The notes under the pieces were generated by a model. That model was not told the origin of the DNA and did not search any database. It saw nothing but the letters and a program-made list of their open reading frames with translations. A stretch of 64,000 bases of DNA, taken from the NCBI GenBank assembly GCA_037157565.1, contig JAZHRO010000003.1, positions 43,413,001-43,477,000 of the forward strand. Direction: 5' to 3'. The stretch is from Thalassia testudinum. Its lineage: Eukaryota; Streptophyta; Magnoliopsida; Alismatales; Hydrocharitaceae. Each line of letters opens with the position of its first letter. Position 1 is the first letter of the stretch. Position numbers and translations under genes: made by a program. Shown piece after piece: positions 10,691 through 21,869 of this stretch.

Positions 10691-13027
10691 TCTCTACCAA
10701 TAATTTTCCCTAAACTAGAATAATATGCATTTTAATTAAAAAAATTTTCAAACAATGTTAGTTATATTGTAATTACAAAAACATGTGATTTAAACTACAA
10801 TAATATGCATTTTACTTGAGAGAACTGTCATATGTTTTGAATACATGCACAATAGATAACAATCTACCCTGAATAGAAACAAAACGTGTTTTAGTTACGG
10901 TATTTGTTAAACAACATAACAATATGCATAATTATATAACAATATGCTCTATCCTACAATAATGTGTCTTTTACATGAGGAGATTCCCAAACAAAAAATT
11001 ATATTCATAATTATATAACAATATGCCTAAAGTAAAGTGCTACGCATGTTAGTTAATGGTTTGTTGAATAATATAACAATATGCATGCTTATAAAACATG
11101 CCTAAACAAAAATATTGTGGATTTAATTAAAGAGTTAGCGAAATAATGCAACTTTACCTATAATTACAAAAAAGTATGCCTCAAACTATAATAATACACA
11201 CTTTACAACATTTTACTCAAGGAGAGTACCAAATAATATAAGTACACGCATTATTGTGAGATAATATCTCCTTAAGTTGAACTTGATGCGGATGGGACTT
11301 TGGCTCACTCCCTTCAATTGTGACAACTCAAGAATCGCAGAGGATTTGGACACTCTCTAAAGAAAATAGCAAGAATTGGATGTAGGAGGATTAGATGAAG
11401 CACATCTGAGCTGACAAACACCTTCAAAGACTTGAAACTAAATCCCTTTCAACTACAACAAATAAGTAAAGGAGATTCAGACAAATGTTGGGAAAAGATA
11501 GCCAAATAAAATTCTTCGCTTCCCCTCCACCTATCCCTTCTCCTCCCCTTTCCAATGGACCTCCCAAACCACTAATCTTACCCAAGTAAAATGCATGGAT
11601 TCAATCTTTAAATGTGAGCCAACTTAATTAGAGCAAGATAGGAGGTGAAGTGCAAAGATGATGATGATGGGGGGCTGGGGGAACGTTTTGCTAGTTGGTG
11701 GAGGTAAAAATGTAAATTAACCCTTTCGTTCACCCTTTACTTGACGTATACCCTCCTACTATATGGCATTAGTGTTGTTTAATTGTACAGGATCGTTGTA
11801 CTATAAAGCATCAATAATATTCAATATATATTGAAAAGCACCACACTTTTTTAGTGTATAACTAAAAAGTACCAACACTTTTTATTGCACTAATGCTATA
11901 TAATTAAATAGCACTAGGGCTATTTAGTTCTGGAGGGGACAACTAAAAGAACGGATGAACAGAGAGGTTTGAAAATAGTAATTCTTGGTCAAGGGTGTTG
12001 AAAAGAAAGTTTCTAGCTATCAAAACTTTAGACGATATATGACACGGAATATGTTAGAAGAGACCAAGGGGACATGAGAGATTAATTGCCATGAAACTAA
12101 TTGTAGGTTACATGATTTATTTAGAAATGGATAAATCTATTGGGATTGTTGATAAAAAGAGAGGATTGGGGAAATATAAGATATCAATTTATACTTTGGA
12201 TGATCTAAAAAACAATCTAAACAAGAAATTGAATTGGAGAGCATGTTTTCATCCCTTTCTTACTTTTGAACAAAGTCAAATTCTAAATGAAACTCCTTAT
12301 ATTTAGAAAACTCAAGATAATGGTGAACCATTTTGTATCAAATACTATGTAACACAATATATAATTAGAAATGAGAAATCCAACATTACGTAATTTATAT
12401 GTAGTCATATAGCATATGATTAATAAAAAGCTTGCAAATGTTGTCTTTAGTATATGGTCTTTAGAAGTAAATATAAATTTTTATTATTTCCAATATATAG
12501 CTAAATTACACGTGCTTGCATAATAAACTTATTAACATTTGGCATTTGTCTTCTAGAAATATTGTCACTTAGTTAAGAGTTAGGAACTGTAAAGTTTCAT
12601 ATATCCCCAACACCCACACCCCCACCCCCCCAAAAAAAACAAAGAGAAAAAAAGAGGTTTTGATAGCACTTGAGATTCGCAAGAATGGGAGATGGAGGAA
12701 CATTTGGAATCAAAATTATCTGTGGCTAATTTGAAGGATCTAAAAATTAATCCAAACCTAAAAAGAGAATTAGATAAGACATTTCCATTTTCATAGGGCT
12801 TTTGACAAAGGCAGACTTTAAATAGGACTTCCTAGTAATTCCCCCAAGTCTTTATTATTTATTTCACATAGTTCGCAAGGGTATTTGAACAAGAAAATGG
12901 GTATTTTTAAGTGTGCAGGAATATACCTGCCTTTTCAAAAGTTTCAAGGGGTATATGTGTAAAAAAATCTAAATTCTGGACTTTTTTTTCTTTAGAAGAA
13001 TCACACTCTGAACTTAGGAGTGGAAAT
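10691..13027. other. AT-rich stretch with no supported gene
   Basis: The stretch is AT-rich, with recurring 'aacaatatgca' and 'ataacaatatgc' words around 10730-11260 and one MITE-like inverted repeat at 11758-11903. A 71-codon frame at 12091-12306 is Lys/Ile/Asn-rich and matches nothing I recognise. Poly-C/poly-A microsatellite sequence lies near 12610-12650. I see no SCAMP exon here, although the missing C-terminal exons of that gene could in principle lie in this direction. Confidence 0.45.
11758..11903. mobile_element. MITE-like hairpin element (candidate)
   Basis: The arm 'ctatatggcattagtg' at about 11759-11774 is mirrored by 'cactaatgctatata' at 11888-11902. Between them lies a second pairing of 'cacacttttttagtgtataa' with 'aaaaagtaccaacactttt'. 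The total length of about 146 bp suits a miniature inverted-repeat element. Flanking duplications could not be assigned, so the class is unknown. Confidence 0.35.
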
Positions 13028-13162
13028 TATTACGTTATGTTTTGAGGAATGTTTTATCTTTTTATTTTACCGTTGGATTTAAGTTACAATTTTTTTCTCA
13101 CCTCTCTATATAAAAAGGTGTAGGAACAGCTTAATAATTATGAAGTTTCATTTTCTTCAACT
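13028..13162 (+). repeat. copia 5' LTR
   Basis: This 135-bp LTR is alignable along its length with 17838-17972, apart from scattered substitutions. A TATA box (ctatataaaa) lies at about 13106-13115, with the likely transcript start shortly after. The first dinucleotide is TA instead of TG. Confidence 0.9.
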
Positions 13163-13180
13163 TATTATCAGAGCCAAGTT
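13163..13180 (+). other. primer binding site of copia element
   Basis: 'TATTATCAGAGCCAAG' directly after the 5' LTR matches the usual TGGTATCAGAGC site that pairs with the 3' end of initiator tRNA-Met, with two changes. Confidence 0.7.
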
Positions 13181-13682
13181 GGGTACACCATCCAACTAAA
13201 CCTTAACCCTACCTCAAGTCCCACCCACCTGCTATCGCCTGTAGCCAACCACCAGCTGCCAACAACAGCCGATCGTCGCCAGCAGCACAGCAGCAACCAA
13301 CCACCGCCAGCGTCAACCGCACGAGCAGTAGCCGACCACCACCACCACTCACCGTCGGACTCCGCCACCGTCGCCATCGTCTTCTCGAGAGAAGGAGGGC
13401 AACGTCGTTGCATGGCTATCCCTTTCTCTACTAGGCAACAAAGGGAGGGGTTACTCTGCCCATCATCATCTTCGGAAGGTCTTGAACCTTGGGAACAGTG
13501 TTTTGCTAAGGCCTATAACTTTTCAGATGGTGTTTGAAAATTCTTCATTGATGGTATAATCAAATCAGTGTTTTGATTATTGTTTGAGATGTGTATTCCC
13601 CATGTTAATACATTTTTGGGGTGTGTATTTCCTATTTTATCAAAAATCAGATCTGTATTTGAAGGTGTTTGTGGTATGATTT

Positions 13683-14547
13683 CACTATAGCTTCATCGGA
13701 CCGAAGTGACATTTGAACAGACTGAAGAAAGTGTAGTTTACAAGAATCCATTTTTTGCATCAATTGTGAAGCTTAAACATTTCTTGCCACTGTGGAAGGA
13801 CGTAAGAAGCATTATGTCCTTACTGAAGCACCACCAGAGCAAAAGACAGGGAAGTATGCAACCTGTAACAATGATGATGCCATGGTAAGGGCCTGGATAT
13901 TAAACAGTGTGATACCTCACATTTGATATGAAGTCATGTACTACAAAACTGCTAAACAAATCTGGGACGGTCTAAAGGATGCATATTCTCATTAACTCAA
14001 CTCAACCCAGGTCTTCCAGATTCACTATGACCTTTGTCATTTGAAGCAGGAGTCCATGAGTCTCTCACAATATTATTCCACAATGAAGGGACTCTTGGAA
14101 AAGTATAATGCATGTAGGCCCATGTGCACATCACCCAAGTGCAAGAATCAGAGGAAGGAGTTCTCAGTTCATACGTTTCTGGCAGGGCTTAATGATGATC
14201 ATTCTGCTACACATTCACAGATATTGACACTTTCTGAGCTTCCTCCCAATGAGATCTACAGGAAACTTAGTAGGTTCAATGTCCAACTCACTCCAAAGGT
14301 TGTCACCAGTAATGCTACTTCTACTCATTCAGTTGTGAGTACACGTGGACGGACTGGAGCCTTCCGAAGCAAAGGCAGGGGGCATGCTAATGGTGGTCAT
14401 GGCAAGCCTACCTGCTTCTACTCTGGAAGAATTGGCCATGTTGAGGCCAAGTGTTGGAACAAACTTGGACAGCCTGGTATTGCCAACCAAGTTTCTATGA
14501 CTGCTCCACCAGCCATGTCTACTAATGCAGTGACTTGCAGATTATGA
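13683..14547 (+). pseudogene. copia gag with altered zinc knuckle
   Basis: Gag-type sequence in several frames. The clearest part is 14041-14547, which includes the helical gag repeat region (SLSQYYSTMKGLLEKYNAC, FLAGLNDDHSATHSQIL) and a CCHC-like motif CFYSGRIGHVEAKC. The second cysteine of the knuckle is serine here, so zinc binding would be impaired. Upstream gag sequence from 13683 is separated by stops. In an active element this protein forms the particle that packages the RNA. Confidence 0.8.
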
Positions 14548-14572
14548 TGCGGTAGTACAACGCTTAGCTTAG

Positions 14573-15640
14573 TTGACCCATGATCAGCCTCAATCTTCAA
14601 GCACTACAGCTTATGCCTCTGCATTAGATATGAATAGTACGTGGTTGATTAATTCTAATGCTTCATATCATCTGTCAGGGAATTCCCAACGATTTGGGAA
14701 TATACAAGAGGTGTCACAGGATTGCTCATTACAACTAGAAGATGGTAGGCATGCCCCCATCTGTGGTAAGGGGGGCAGTCAGTTACTCCTACTATGCACC
14801 TCTCTAATGCTTATTATGTGCCTGACATGACAATGCAGTCACTCTCTATTAATTCTACCACTAAGCAACTAAATTGCCATGTCATTTTTTATGCGATTGG
14901 GTGCATGTTTCAAGATCGCACGACAAGGACAATTGGTGGTAGACATGAGGAGGGGGTATATACTGACTAGTGCAGAGTCCAATTGCTGCAACGTGTGTCA
15001 AACGATTACTACTGCGGGGAGTGCCTTACAGTGGCACAGACGACTAAGTCATCCTTCACTAGACAAGCTACGTCGGATTATTCCACATCTCTCGCCTGCC
15101 ATGAAGATTCAGTTTGATGCCTGTCAGCTGGGAAAGCATCATAGAGCCAGTTTCCAGCTTATATGCAGTTCAGTAATTCAGCTTGTTTTGATTGGTTGCA
15201 TTGTGATGTCTGGGGTCCTAGCCATGGGAGACTGACAAAACCATCATTATTACTTGTTATTTGGTGATGACCTCTCCCATTTATCATGAATATTTTTGAT
15301 ACGCAATAAATCAAAGGTTGGATCCATTATTCAGCATTTTGTAGTTTTTGTGAAAACTCAGTTTGGTGTTCAGATTAAGACAATCAGAACTGACAATGCT
15401 TTGGAGTTTTACACTAAGAGCTTGGTTTCCTTCTATGGGTCACTTGGTATTATACATCAAACATCCTGCCCCCATACTTCACAACAGAATGGGGCTGCAA
15501 AACGAAACCATCATTATATTCTAGATACAGCTAAAGCCTTGCTTATCCATAATAGTGTCACGCATACTTACTGGGGAGATGTACTCATTGCCCGTTATCT
15601 CATTAATAGGCTCCCTTCCTCTGTAGTTCATGAGTAGATT
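14573..15640 (+). pseudogene. copia protease and integrase, broken
   Basis: The protease region near 14640-14830 carries WLINSNASYHLSG where an active enzyme has D-S/T-G-A. The catalytic Asp and Gly are both replaced, so it is dead. The pre-integrase and zinc part (LQWHRRLSHPSLDKLRRI) lies at 15030-15100. The integrase core at 15296-15637 has RTDNALEF, QTSCPHTSQQNGAAKRNHH and YLINRLPSSV. Stops separate the pieces. Confidence 0.82.
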
Positions 15641-16429
15641 CCATGGAATATTTTGTATCCTAATTCAGAGTTGTTTCTAGTGCCGTCAAAAACATTTGGC
15701 TGTGTGGCATTTGTGCACCTCCTTTGGCCTGGTCGCGATAAATTGATCCCTAGGGCGGTTAAGTGTGTTTCTTGATTACGCACTCAAAAGAAATACAAGT
15801 GTCTTAATTGTATGCACCAGAGGCACTACGTTAGTACGGATGTGATATTTCATGAGTTTATTCCATACTTTTCTACTTCAAGCCATCAGTTAAAGGATGT
15901 GAAAATGGTGATACCAATGCCTGTACCTCCCGTAGCCATGAAGGATTTCTCTCAGAGTAGTGTTGATTCTTCTCGGAGTGGTAGTGTACCTACTCCAGAA
16001 CAACCTGTGAGCACATTCAGAGTCGTACCACTAGATGACAAAACTTTTAAGGGTACTACATATCAGCTTCCTGTTAGGTATAGAGAGAAGATACACCCCC
16101 CCTCAGTTCTTGCTAAGCCACCACTGTCCTCCCCCACTCAGGTATGTGTTAAGGCTACTGACAATACTTCTACTGATGTATCTCCATGTTCTCCCTCCAT
16201 GTCTACAAATAATTATATCCTTATTTCTATCCAGAAAGCTCCCCGGTCGTGTGCCTAATATCATGTTGCTGGGAGTGCCATTTCTGCTAATTCTCTAAGT
16301 ACTAAGTTTCATGCGTTCACTGCTACAGTTTCTAATGCTGAGATGCCCAGTTCCTACCAGCAAGCTCTACTACATCCACACTAGAAATCTACCATGGAGA
16401 TGTCTACTCTCTGCGACAGAGGCACCTGG

Positions 16430-17782
16430 GAGCTTGCTACCTTACCCCCTAATGCACACTTTGTTGGTGCTAAGTGAATCTTTTCCTTGAAATATAACCC
16501 AAATTAGCCTTTCTCGCTGTAAAGGTTCACCTCGTAACCAAAGGATTCACCTAAACCTATAGGGTAAACTTCTTTGACACATTTTCACCGATTGCTCATC
16601 TCTCCACAGTCCATATACTTATATCTGTTGCAGCTTACTGTAGATGGAACCTACACCATCTAAAAAAATGCATTCCTTTATGGAGATTTACAAGAGGAGA
16701 TATATATGTAGCAACCTCCTGGCTTTGAGGTTCAAGGATAGTGTGTTTGTAGGCTTTATAAGGCCATTTATGGTCTTAATCAGCCTAGTTTCAACATCTA
16801 TCTGAGGCATTGTCTGTTGTTGGGATGCAGAGGTCCTCATCTGACCACTCACTGTTTATGAGGACTAGTGTTGTACCGTGGCTCTACTTGTGTATGTGGA
16901 TGATCTTATACTCACAGGTGATGATACAGCTGATATTTCTCAGGTGAAGGATTATGTGGCACGTCAATTTGTCAATGAAGAACCTTGGGAAACTCAAGTA
17001 TCTTCTTGGCATTGAGATCGCCACAAGTAAGCAAGGGATTGTTATATCACACAGAAAGTGTGTTCTTGGCATTCTCCAAGAGACTGGCATGCTTGGATCC
17101 AAGGGTGCCAATGTCCCTATGGATACTAAGGTTTACCTCTTTGATGATACTGTGAAGTTGAAGGACAAGAAGGGCTATAGATAGCTGGTGGGGAAACTTT
17201 TGTATCTGACCATCACTAGGCCAGATATCAGTCTTGCAGTAGGTAGGCTAAGTCAGTTCTTAGACAAACCTACTGATGATCATTGGCAGGCTGTGATGCA
17301 GATGTTGAGGTACATTAAAAGATGTCCAAGTAGGGGCATTCTGTTCTAGAATAAGACTCCTATGTCTATTGTTGCCTTCTCAGATGCAGATTTTGCAGGC
17401 GATGTTAGAGACAAGAGATCTACTACAGGCTTCTGTACTTTTGTAGCTGGGAATCTGGAGACCTGGAGGAGCAAGAAACAAAGTGTAGTTTCATACTCAA
17501 GTGCTGAATCTGAGTATCGTGCAATGACACATACTACGGATGAGATAATATACATAAGATCTTAATGTTATTATTCAGGAGCCAATGAAGATGTATTATG
17601 ACAACCAGGCTACAATATACATTGCTAACAATCCCACGTTCCATGAGAGAACCAAACATGTGGAAGTAAATTGTCACTACACTAGAAGCTTAATTCAACA
17701 TGATCCGCTTCGTACTGCCTGCCTTGCCACTTCAGACCAGACTACAGACATGTTTATTAAGTCGTTATCACACTATATTTGA
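16430..17782 (+). pseudogene. copia reverse transcriptase and RNase H, broken
   Basis: The reverse transcriptase is read in fragments. VDDLILTGDD near 16896-16925 is the catalytic YVDD block. LGKLKYLLGIEI follows at 16985, and KLLYLTITRPDISLAVGRLSQF at about 17190-17255. RNase H at 17362-17782 shows FSDADFAGDVRDKRSTTGFC and the SSAESEYRAM box, then MYYDNQATIYIANNPTFHER. Frameshifts at about 16480-16900 and a stop at 17185 make it non-functional. Confidence 0.85.
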
Positions 17783-17837
17783 AAAGTGTAGAAACAAGCT
17801 GAGTATAGTTGATATATATGCTCTAGCTTGAGGGGAA

Positions 17838-17972
17838 TGTTACATTATGTTTTGAAAGGTGTTTTATCTTTTTATTTTACTGTTGGATTTATGTTACAAT
17901 TTTTCCCTCATCTCTTTATATAAAAAGGTATAAGAACAGCTTAGTAATTATGAGGTTTCATTTTCTTCAACT
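17838..17972 (+). repeat. copia 3' LTR
   Basis: The 135-bp partner of the LTR at 13028-13162 keeps the canonical TG start and the TATA-box region. It follows the polypurine tract at about 17827-17837. Confidence 0.9.
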
Positions 17973-18382
17973 AAATATTCACATATCACAGGAAAAGTGT
18001 GTCCGAAAGGAACGCAGCTCCTGCAACTCCTATGAAAGGCTGAGAGTGCATTATTTCATGAATGGATTCCTAAAACACAAGAACCTCCATTGTTCTTAGC
18101 AACAGTTCTAATATCTTGTATTCCTTATTTTGTGAAACTGGTAGGACTTTAGGACAACAAAGCCCCGCCACAAGCATAGTACCAAACAAGTTTGATTTTG
18201 GTTGCTTTCTGTCATGCAGCCAACTACAAGGCTCCCAATCCTACAGGTGTATTACTCATGCATGTCATCATGCTCAACTATTTGTATAACCAGCAAAGTT
18301 TGGACAAACATCCATCTGTAGAAAAGTTGCAGGCTGGATAAAGTCACTGAAGCAACTAAGAGTCCCTTGGATTAGAACTTAC

Positions 18383-18450
18383 GCCAAAGACTTCCCCTGG
18401 AAAATAACAGGAGGTGCAACAGCAGAGAAGATGACAAATAATATATGAAT
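18383..18450 (-). CDS. SCAMP: SCAMP exon (membrane span 3 end and following loop)
   Basis: This 68-nt exon has acceptor GTGCAG upstream (plus 18451-18456) and donor GTAAGT at 18382-18377. Its frame reads IHILFVIFSAVAPPVIFQG then KSLA, matching the SCAMP block 'IGFCIFAAVAPPIIFKGKSL'. It enters in phase 0 and leaves in phase 2. It continues the FLFYL of the preceding exon (21428-21473) to complete the third membrane span. This is the most C-terminal exon I can place. The next should begin G-I-L-P. Confidence 0.88.
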
Positions 18451-19808
18451 CTGCACAAAAATAATAAACTGGTAAGTGACCTTTTTTTACAGTAAGTATT
18501 CTGTTTTTGACACAAAATAATAACATCTGCACATGTAGTGAAAGGCGTGTTGTGGGAGCCTTTACTCCGGTTTTACAATGCAAAGTGATGGAGGTTTGTT
18601 GACACCTATTTTGCAGTTCGTGGATGACAAATCATTTTTTGTTGGAGGAGGTACCAAAGAAGCAGAGAATGTTATTGCTTTGGTTACCATTTTTTAGGAG
18701 ATTTCTGGGTTGGTGGTCAATCATGGCAAGTCAATTTTTATTCCTTACAGTTTGTCTAAGTGTGGTGGATACTTGCTCACAGGCTCTCCGCATTGGAAGG
18801 GGTGATCGTCCTTTTGTCTATTGAGCCTACCTCAAAAAGGCCAGCAGCTTACTTCACAAGATTAGTTGCTCCTGATGGACTGAATAAGGAAAAGGTTATC
18901 ATCATGGAGTGGAGATTGTCATCTAGAGGAGGAAGTCTTATTTTATTAAATATGATTCTCACGGTCATTCCTGTGTTTTTTCTTTCTGTGTTCAGGCCGC
19001 TGAAGGTGGTGCTCATACTTTGGAGAATATGAGTAAACAATTTTTCTAGAAAGGTGTCAATCATGATGACCGATTCTACCAACCAGCTCCTTAGAACATT
19101 GCTTGTGCTCCCAGGAAGGAGGGTGGTCTTGGCATCCGTAGCCTTGCTGATTTTGGGGATGCTCTACTAATGAAGTGGGTTGTGAAAATGTTTAGGGCAA
19201 CGACAATATGCAGCACCATGTATTAATGAATTCTTATGGCAATGTGCTATCTATAGTGGAGAGGGTGATTGTTCCCCGTGATGCATCTGCATTTTGGAGG
19301 GCATTGATCCCCGTAATTCAGAGGGTGACATCTTTTTTTCATCCTGAGGTAGGAAGTGGTAGACTCTTCAAGTTCTCGTTAGATGATTGGACGGAGGCTA
19401 GTCACTTTGTTGACTTAGTTCTGAGATTACTCATGCTCGTGGATAATAAAGCTTCCAGAGTGAGATGTTTAGGATAAGGAGTCTGGTTCATGGTCAATCA
19501 TGTTGGGTGCTAGTTTGTCTAATGCTCAGGTGCAAGATTTGCAACTTCTCTTGATCTTACACAACATCTGTTTGAACTCCATAATGGTGGACCCCCTCAC
19601 TTGGATAGAGGGATGTTTTACTGTGACCGAGGCTTACAAATTGTTGCGATGGAGTCATTCGTCTATATCTGTTGTGGAAAGGGATTGTCATCTCTAGCAT
19701 TTAAAGATCCCACTTAAGGTCAAGATTTTCTTTCGACTCTTAAAGAGAAATGGTCTAGTTACTAAGAATCATAGACAGAGGTGGGTGGAAGACATGTACA
19801 CTACTTGT

Positions 19809-20107
19809 CAAGGTTCGAAATGTTGATTCGATGCCGTGCCGATGAAATTCCAAGTGTGCATTTTGTGGGCATGCCGATGCATACCAATAAAAATAGCAAA
19901 AGTAATTAAAAAAATCAATAGCAACCTCGACATGGGCACCAATTTCGCCAGCATGCCGACCATGCCGACGGCATGCTGACCGTGCCGAGGGCATGCCGAT
20001 GGCATACCGACGAAATCCCTGTAAATCGACGTTTCCTTCATGTCGGCACGACCCTTGCTCGGAAATGACCTTGCCGACGGCATGCCGTCGGCATTTAAAT
20101 CAATGCG
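19809..20107. mobile_element. small hAT-like non-autonomous element with GCATGCCGACGG repeats
   Basis: It interrupts a LINE zinc-finger coding segment and is flanked by 'tacttgt' at 19802-19808 and 20108-20114, a 7-bp duplication. Its ends (caaggttcgaaatgttgattc..., and reversed cgcattgatttaaatgccg) form imperfect inverted repeats sharing 'ttgatt..atgccg'. The interior is rich in near-palindromic 'gcatgccgacggcatgccg' units. There is no coding capacity. The 7-8-bp duplication and CAAGGTT start suggest hAT-type mobilisation. Related, longer and more AT-rich sequences occur at 22444-23625 and 39480-40915. Confidence 0.65.
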
Positions 20108-20433
20108 TACTTGTTGCTTGTGTTGGCATGAGGAGGAGGACCTATCTCAATTGTTTTGGCAATGCCATCTTGTTGCTTCAGTCTGGAGGACCATGGATGT
20201 TTTTGGTATTGTGGTGACGACCGGTGATGCCTTCTATGAGTCTTTTAGAAATGGAGTCTAATCAAATGCTCATGATTAGGTGGTTGTGGCCGCGGTGATG
20301 TGGTCTATTTGGTTGCAGCGTAACGCAATCTTTTTAAAGGGGCAAAGGTGTGGTGTGAAAATGTTGTTAGTGCTGCTCGGAAATTTTCTGACTTGCGATT
20401 AATGTGATTATTTCTTTCTGGTTAATGGAAGTG

Positions 20434-20465
20434 GATGATTACTAATCTCCGGTGGTTGTCCTTTT
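20434..20465 (+). other. LINE 3'-terminal hairpin, third copy
   Basis: The arms GGAUGAUUACU and GGUGGUUGUCC with a loop of about 7 nt can form eleven consecutive pairs, five of them G-U wobbles, just before 'ttttttctctc' and the poly-A tail. It occupies the same position as in the other LINE copies but with a different stem sequence. Confidence 0.6.
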
Positions 20466-20497
20466 TTCTCTCAAAAAAAAAATCTATGCATTTAGAC

Positions 20498-21366
20498 CAA
20501 GGTTTAAAAAAACATATAATGCGGAACAATGCAATTTTTATTGTCAAAGCAAACATAAGCCAAGAATCAAGTGTGGGGAGAAAACACTAAAATTAAACAT
20601 GTATATACCTTAAATGTGCTAATAACATGAAAACAATATAAAAAACATATTTCCACACCTATTTATTTTACAGAAGTTGAGAAAATTCCCGATAAATTTT
20701 ACCTTCTAGTCAGGCTATTTACTTTTTATCAGCAAATGACTTTTTTTTTTAAGGGATCAGCAATAGAAAATTTTGTTAGGATTTAAAAGCAAAATGTACA
20801 ATGTTGACATATGGAAGGATAAGATGGAGAAATTATCAGGGTATAAACGTTCTATTTGGCATGAAGCCAATATATGCTAACTTCAACATGATAAAGGTCT
20901 AAAAAATTGGCACCGGATGACTGTTCAATTGTCATTTGCTAAAGATTATCCTTTCATCTATGAAGGAGAGATCTATATTATAACACATCAACCCCTTGAT
21001 TTGGAAGGAAACAACTTGTCCAATTCCAACATAGGGTAGTTGCTTCTTTTGATGTTTGAATTCTTGGTAATTTTCAATTATGTTACTACTAAGTTTTCTT
21101 AAAAATTTAGATAGTGAATAGCTAATTTTGCTTCATTGGTAGGGAATGACTAAATTATATGACATCCCAAATGGCTGTTTGAGAAAATAGCCATTTGAGA
21201 ACCCTGTAGATGTTAGTTATTCATTTGTTCCCTGAGGCAGCATGTCAGTTCCACCTTCAGTGCCTCAGTCACTCTGAGGCATGCACCTCATTGAAGGCAG
21301 ACTGAGAAAGTCACCTTGAGGTGAAAATGGACCGCCTCACTTCCAGGCACGCTCTTTAAAACCATG
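20498..21366. mobile_element. non-autonomous hAT transposon, 869 bp
   Basis: The element starts CAAGGTTTAAAAAAAC and ends (reversed) CATGGTTTTAAAGAGCGTG, giving imperfect terminal inverted repeats. A perfect 8-bp duplication 'atttagac' flanks it at 20490-20497 and 21367-21374, the hAT hallmark. No transposase sequence is seen. Its ends resemble those of the autonomous-type hAT at 44038-48066 (TAAGGTTTTAAAAAACGTG). It may therefore have been moved by a related transposase. It landed about 15 bp beyond the poly-A tail of the LINE at 18590-20482. Confidence 0.85.
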
Positions 21367-21427
21367 ATTTAGACAATGGATATGACAGCATAAGCATGTC
21401 TAGCTCCTTGTGTTTCTAAAAACATAC

Positions 21428-21473
21428 CAAGTAGAAGAGGAAAAACCATCCAAACTTCAGTGCACTGTCAGTT
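21428..21473 (-). CDS. SCAMP: SCAMP exon (start of membrane span 3)
   Basis: This 46-nt exon has acceptor CTTGCAG upstream and donor GTATGT downstream. Joined to the AG left by the previous exon it reads R-TDSALKFGWFFLFYL, an almost exact match to plant SCAMPs. It leaves in phase 0. The intron that follows on the minus strand holds the hAT at 20498-21366 and the LINE at 18590-20482. Confidence 0.92.
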
Positions 21474-21584
21474 CTGCAAGGATTTCAAAATTAAAAGAAA
21501 GTAACAAAAGGATGAGAGTATGAAAAATTTTTGAGAGATGCATAAAAGCAACTGCCATCCAAAGCAAAAGTAGATGTGATTTAC

Positions 21585-21678
21585 CTCATGGCATTGTAAA
21601 GAGGACGATACCACAAAACATAAGCCCCAGGAACCCCAGCTATGAAGTAAATTATTGCAAGGAGCCAGATTTTTACAC
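21585..21678 (-). CDS. SCAMP: SCAMP exon (membrane span 2 and E-peptide-like loop)
   Basis: This 94-nt exon lies between acceptor 'cttctAG' and donor GTAAAT. It encodes [20 protein letters not shown] followed by [11 protein letters not shown]. The first part is membrane span 2. The second corresponds to the conserved cytosolic loop that in animal SCAMPs reads CWYRPIYKAFR and acts in membrane fusion. It enters in phase 1 and leaves in phase 2. Confidence 0.93.
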
Positions 21679-21806
21679 CTAGAAGTAAAAATGTGTGCAA
21701 CCAACCATATTAATACCAACAAGATTAATCAACAACAAAAAATGATATCTAGGTACTAAATAAGTGCAGCAGAAAAGCAAATTAGCATGGACCAATGTCT
21801 CTTTAC

Positions 21807-21869
21807 CCTCTCCTTTAATCCAAGCTGTAGTAACTGCTATAATGTTCCACAACAAACATGCAGTCAATC
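21807..21869 (-). CDS. SCAMP: SCAMP exon (membrane span 1)
   Basis: This 63-nt exon has acceptor TTGTGCAG and donor GTAAAG. With the G carried from the previous exon it reads [22 protein letters not shown], the most conserved first-span segment of the family. It is phase 1 on both sides. The short intron to the next exon (21679-21806) is transposon-free. Confidence 0.93.

Larger units (their letters stand above)
13028..17972 (+). mobile_element. Ty1/copia LTR retrotransposon, complete structure but decayed
   Basis: Two 135-bp LTRs (13028-13162 and 17838-17972) bracket a 4.7-kb interior in the order gag, protease, integrase, reverse transcriptase, RNase H, which defines the copia superfamily. 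A tRNA-Met-type primer site (TTATCAGAGC) follows the left LTR, and a purine tract 'gcttgagggga' precedes the right LTR. The right LTR begins canonically TGTTACATTATG, while the left has TATTACGTTATG. Short flanks sharing 'aaat' may be the target duplication. Many stops and frameshifts break the polyprotein. Confidence 0.92.
18590..20482 (+). mobile_element. 5'-truncated LINE in a SCAMP intron
   Basis: A plus-strand LINE that begins inside the reverse transcriptase near the catalytic box (QFVDDKSFFVGG) and runs through the C-terminal zinc-binding region (RTCCLCWHEEEDLSQLFWQC across an insertion) to a poly-A run at 20473-20482. It is antisense to SCAMP. A separate 299-bp element (19809-20107) interrupts it. 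The remaining frames are shifted. The 3' end carries the LINE hairpin. Confidence 0.85.

Noticed and set aside
17985..18075. Possible last SCAMP exon on the minus strand ending in a stop
   Set aside because: The peptide (ESIHEIMHSQPFIGVAGAAF-like) has an acceptor-like TTTTAG upstream but does not match the conserved SCAMP C-terminus (expected Met-Lys-Arg-Glu-Ala-Ala-Arg-type tail).
21170..21370. Independent GAGGC-rich repeat
   Set aside because: It proved to be the sub-terminal part of the hAT at 20498-21366.
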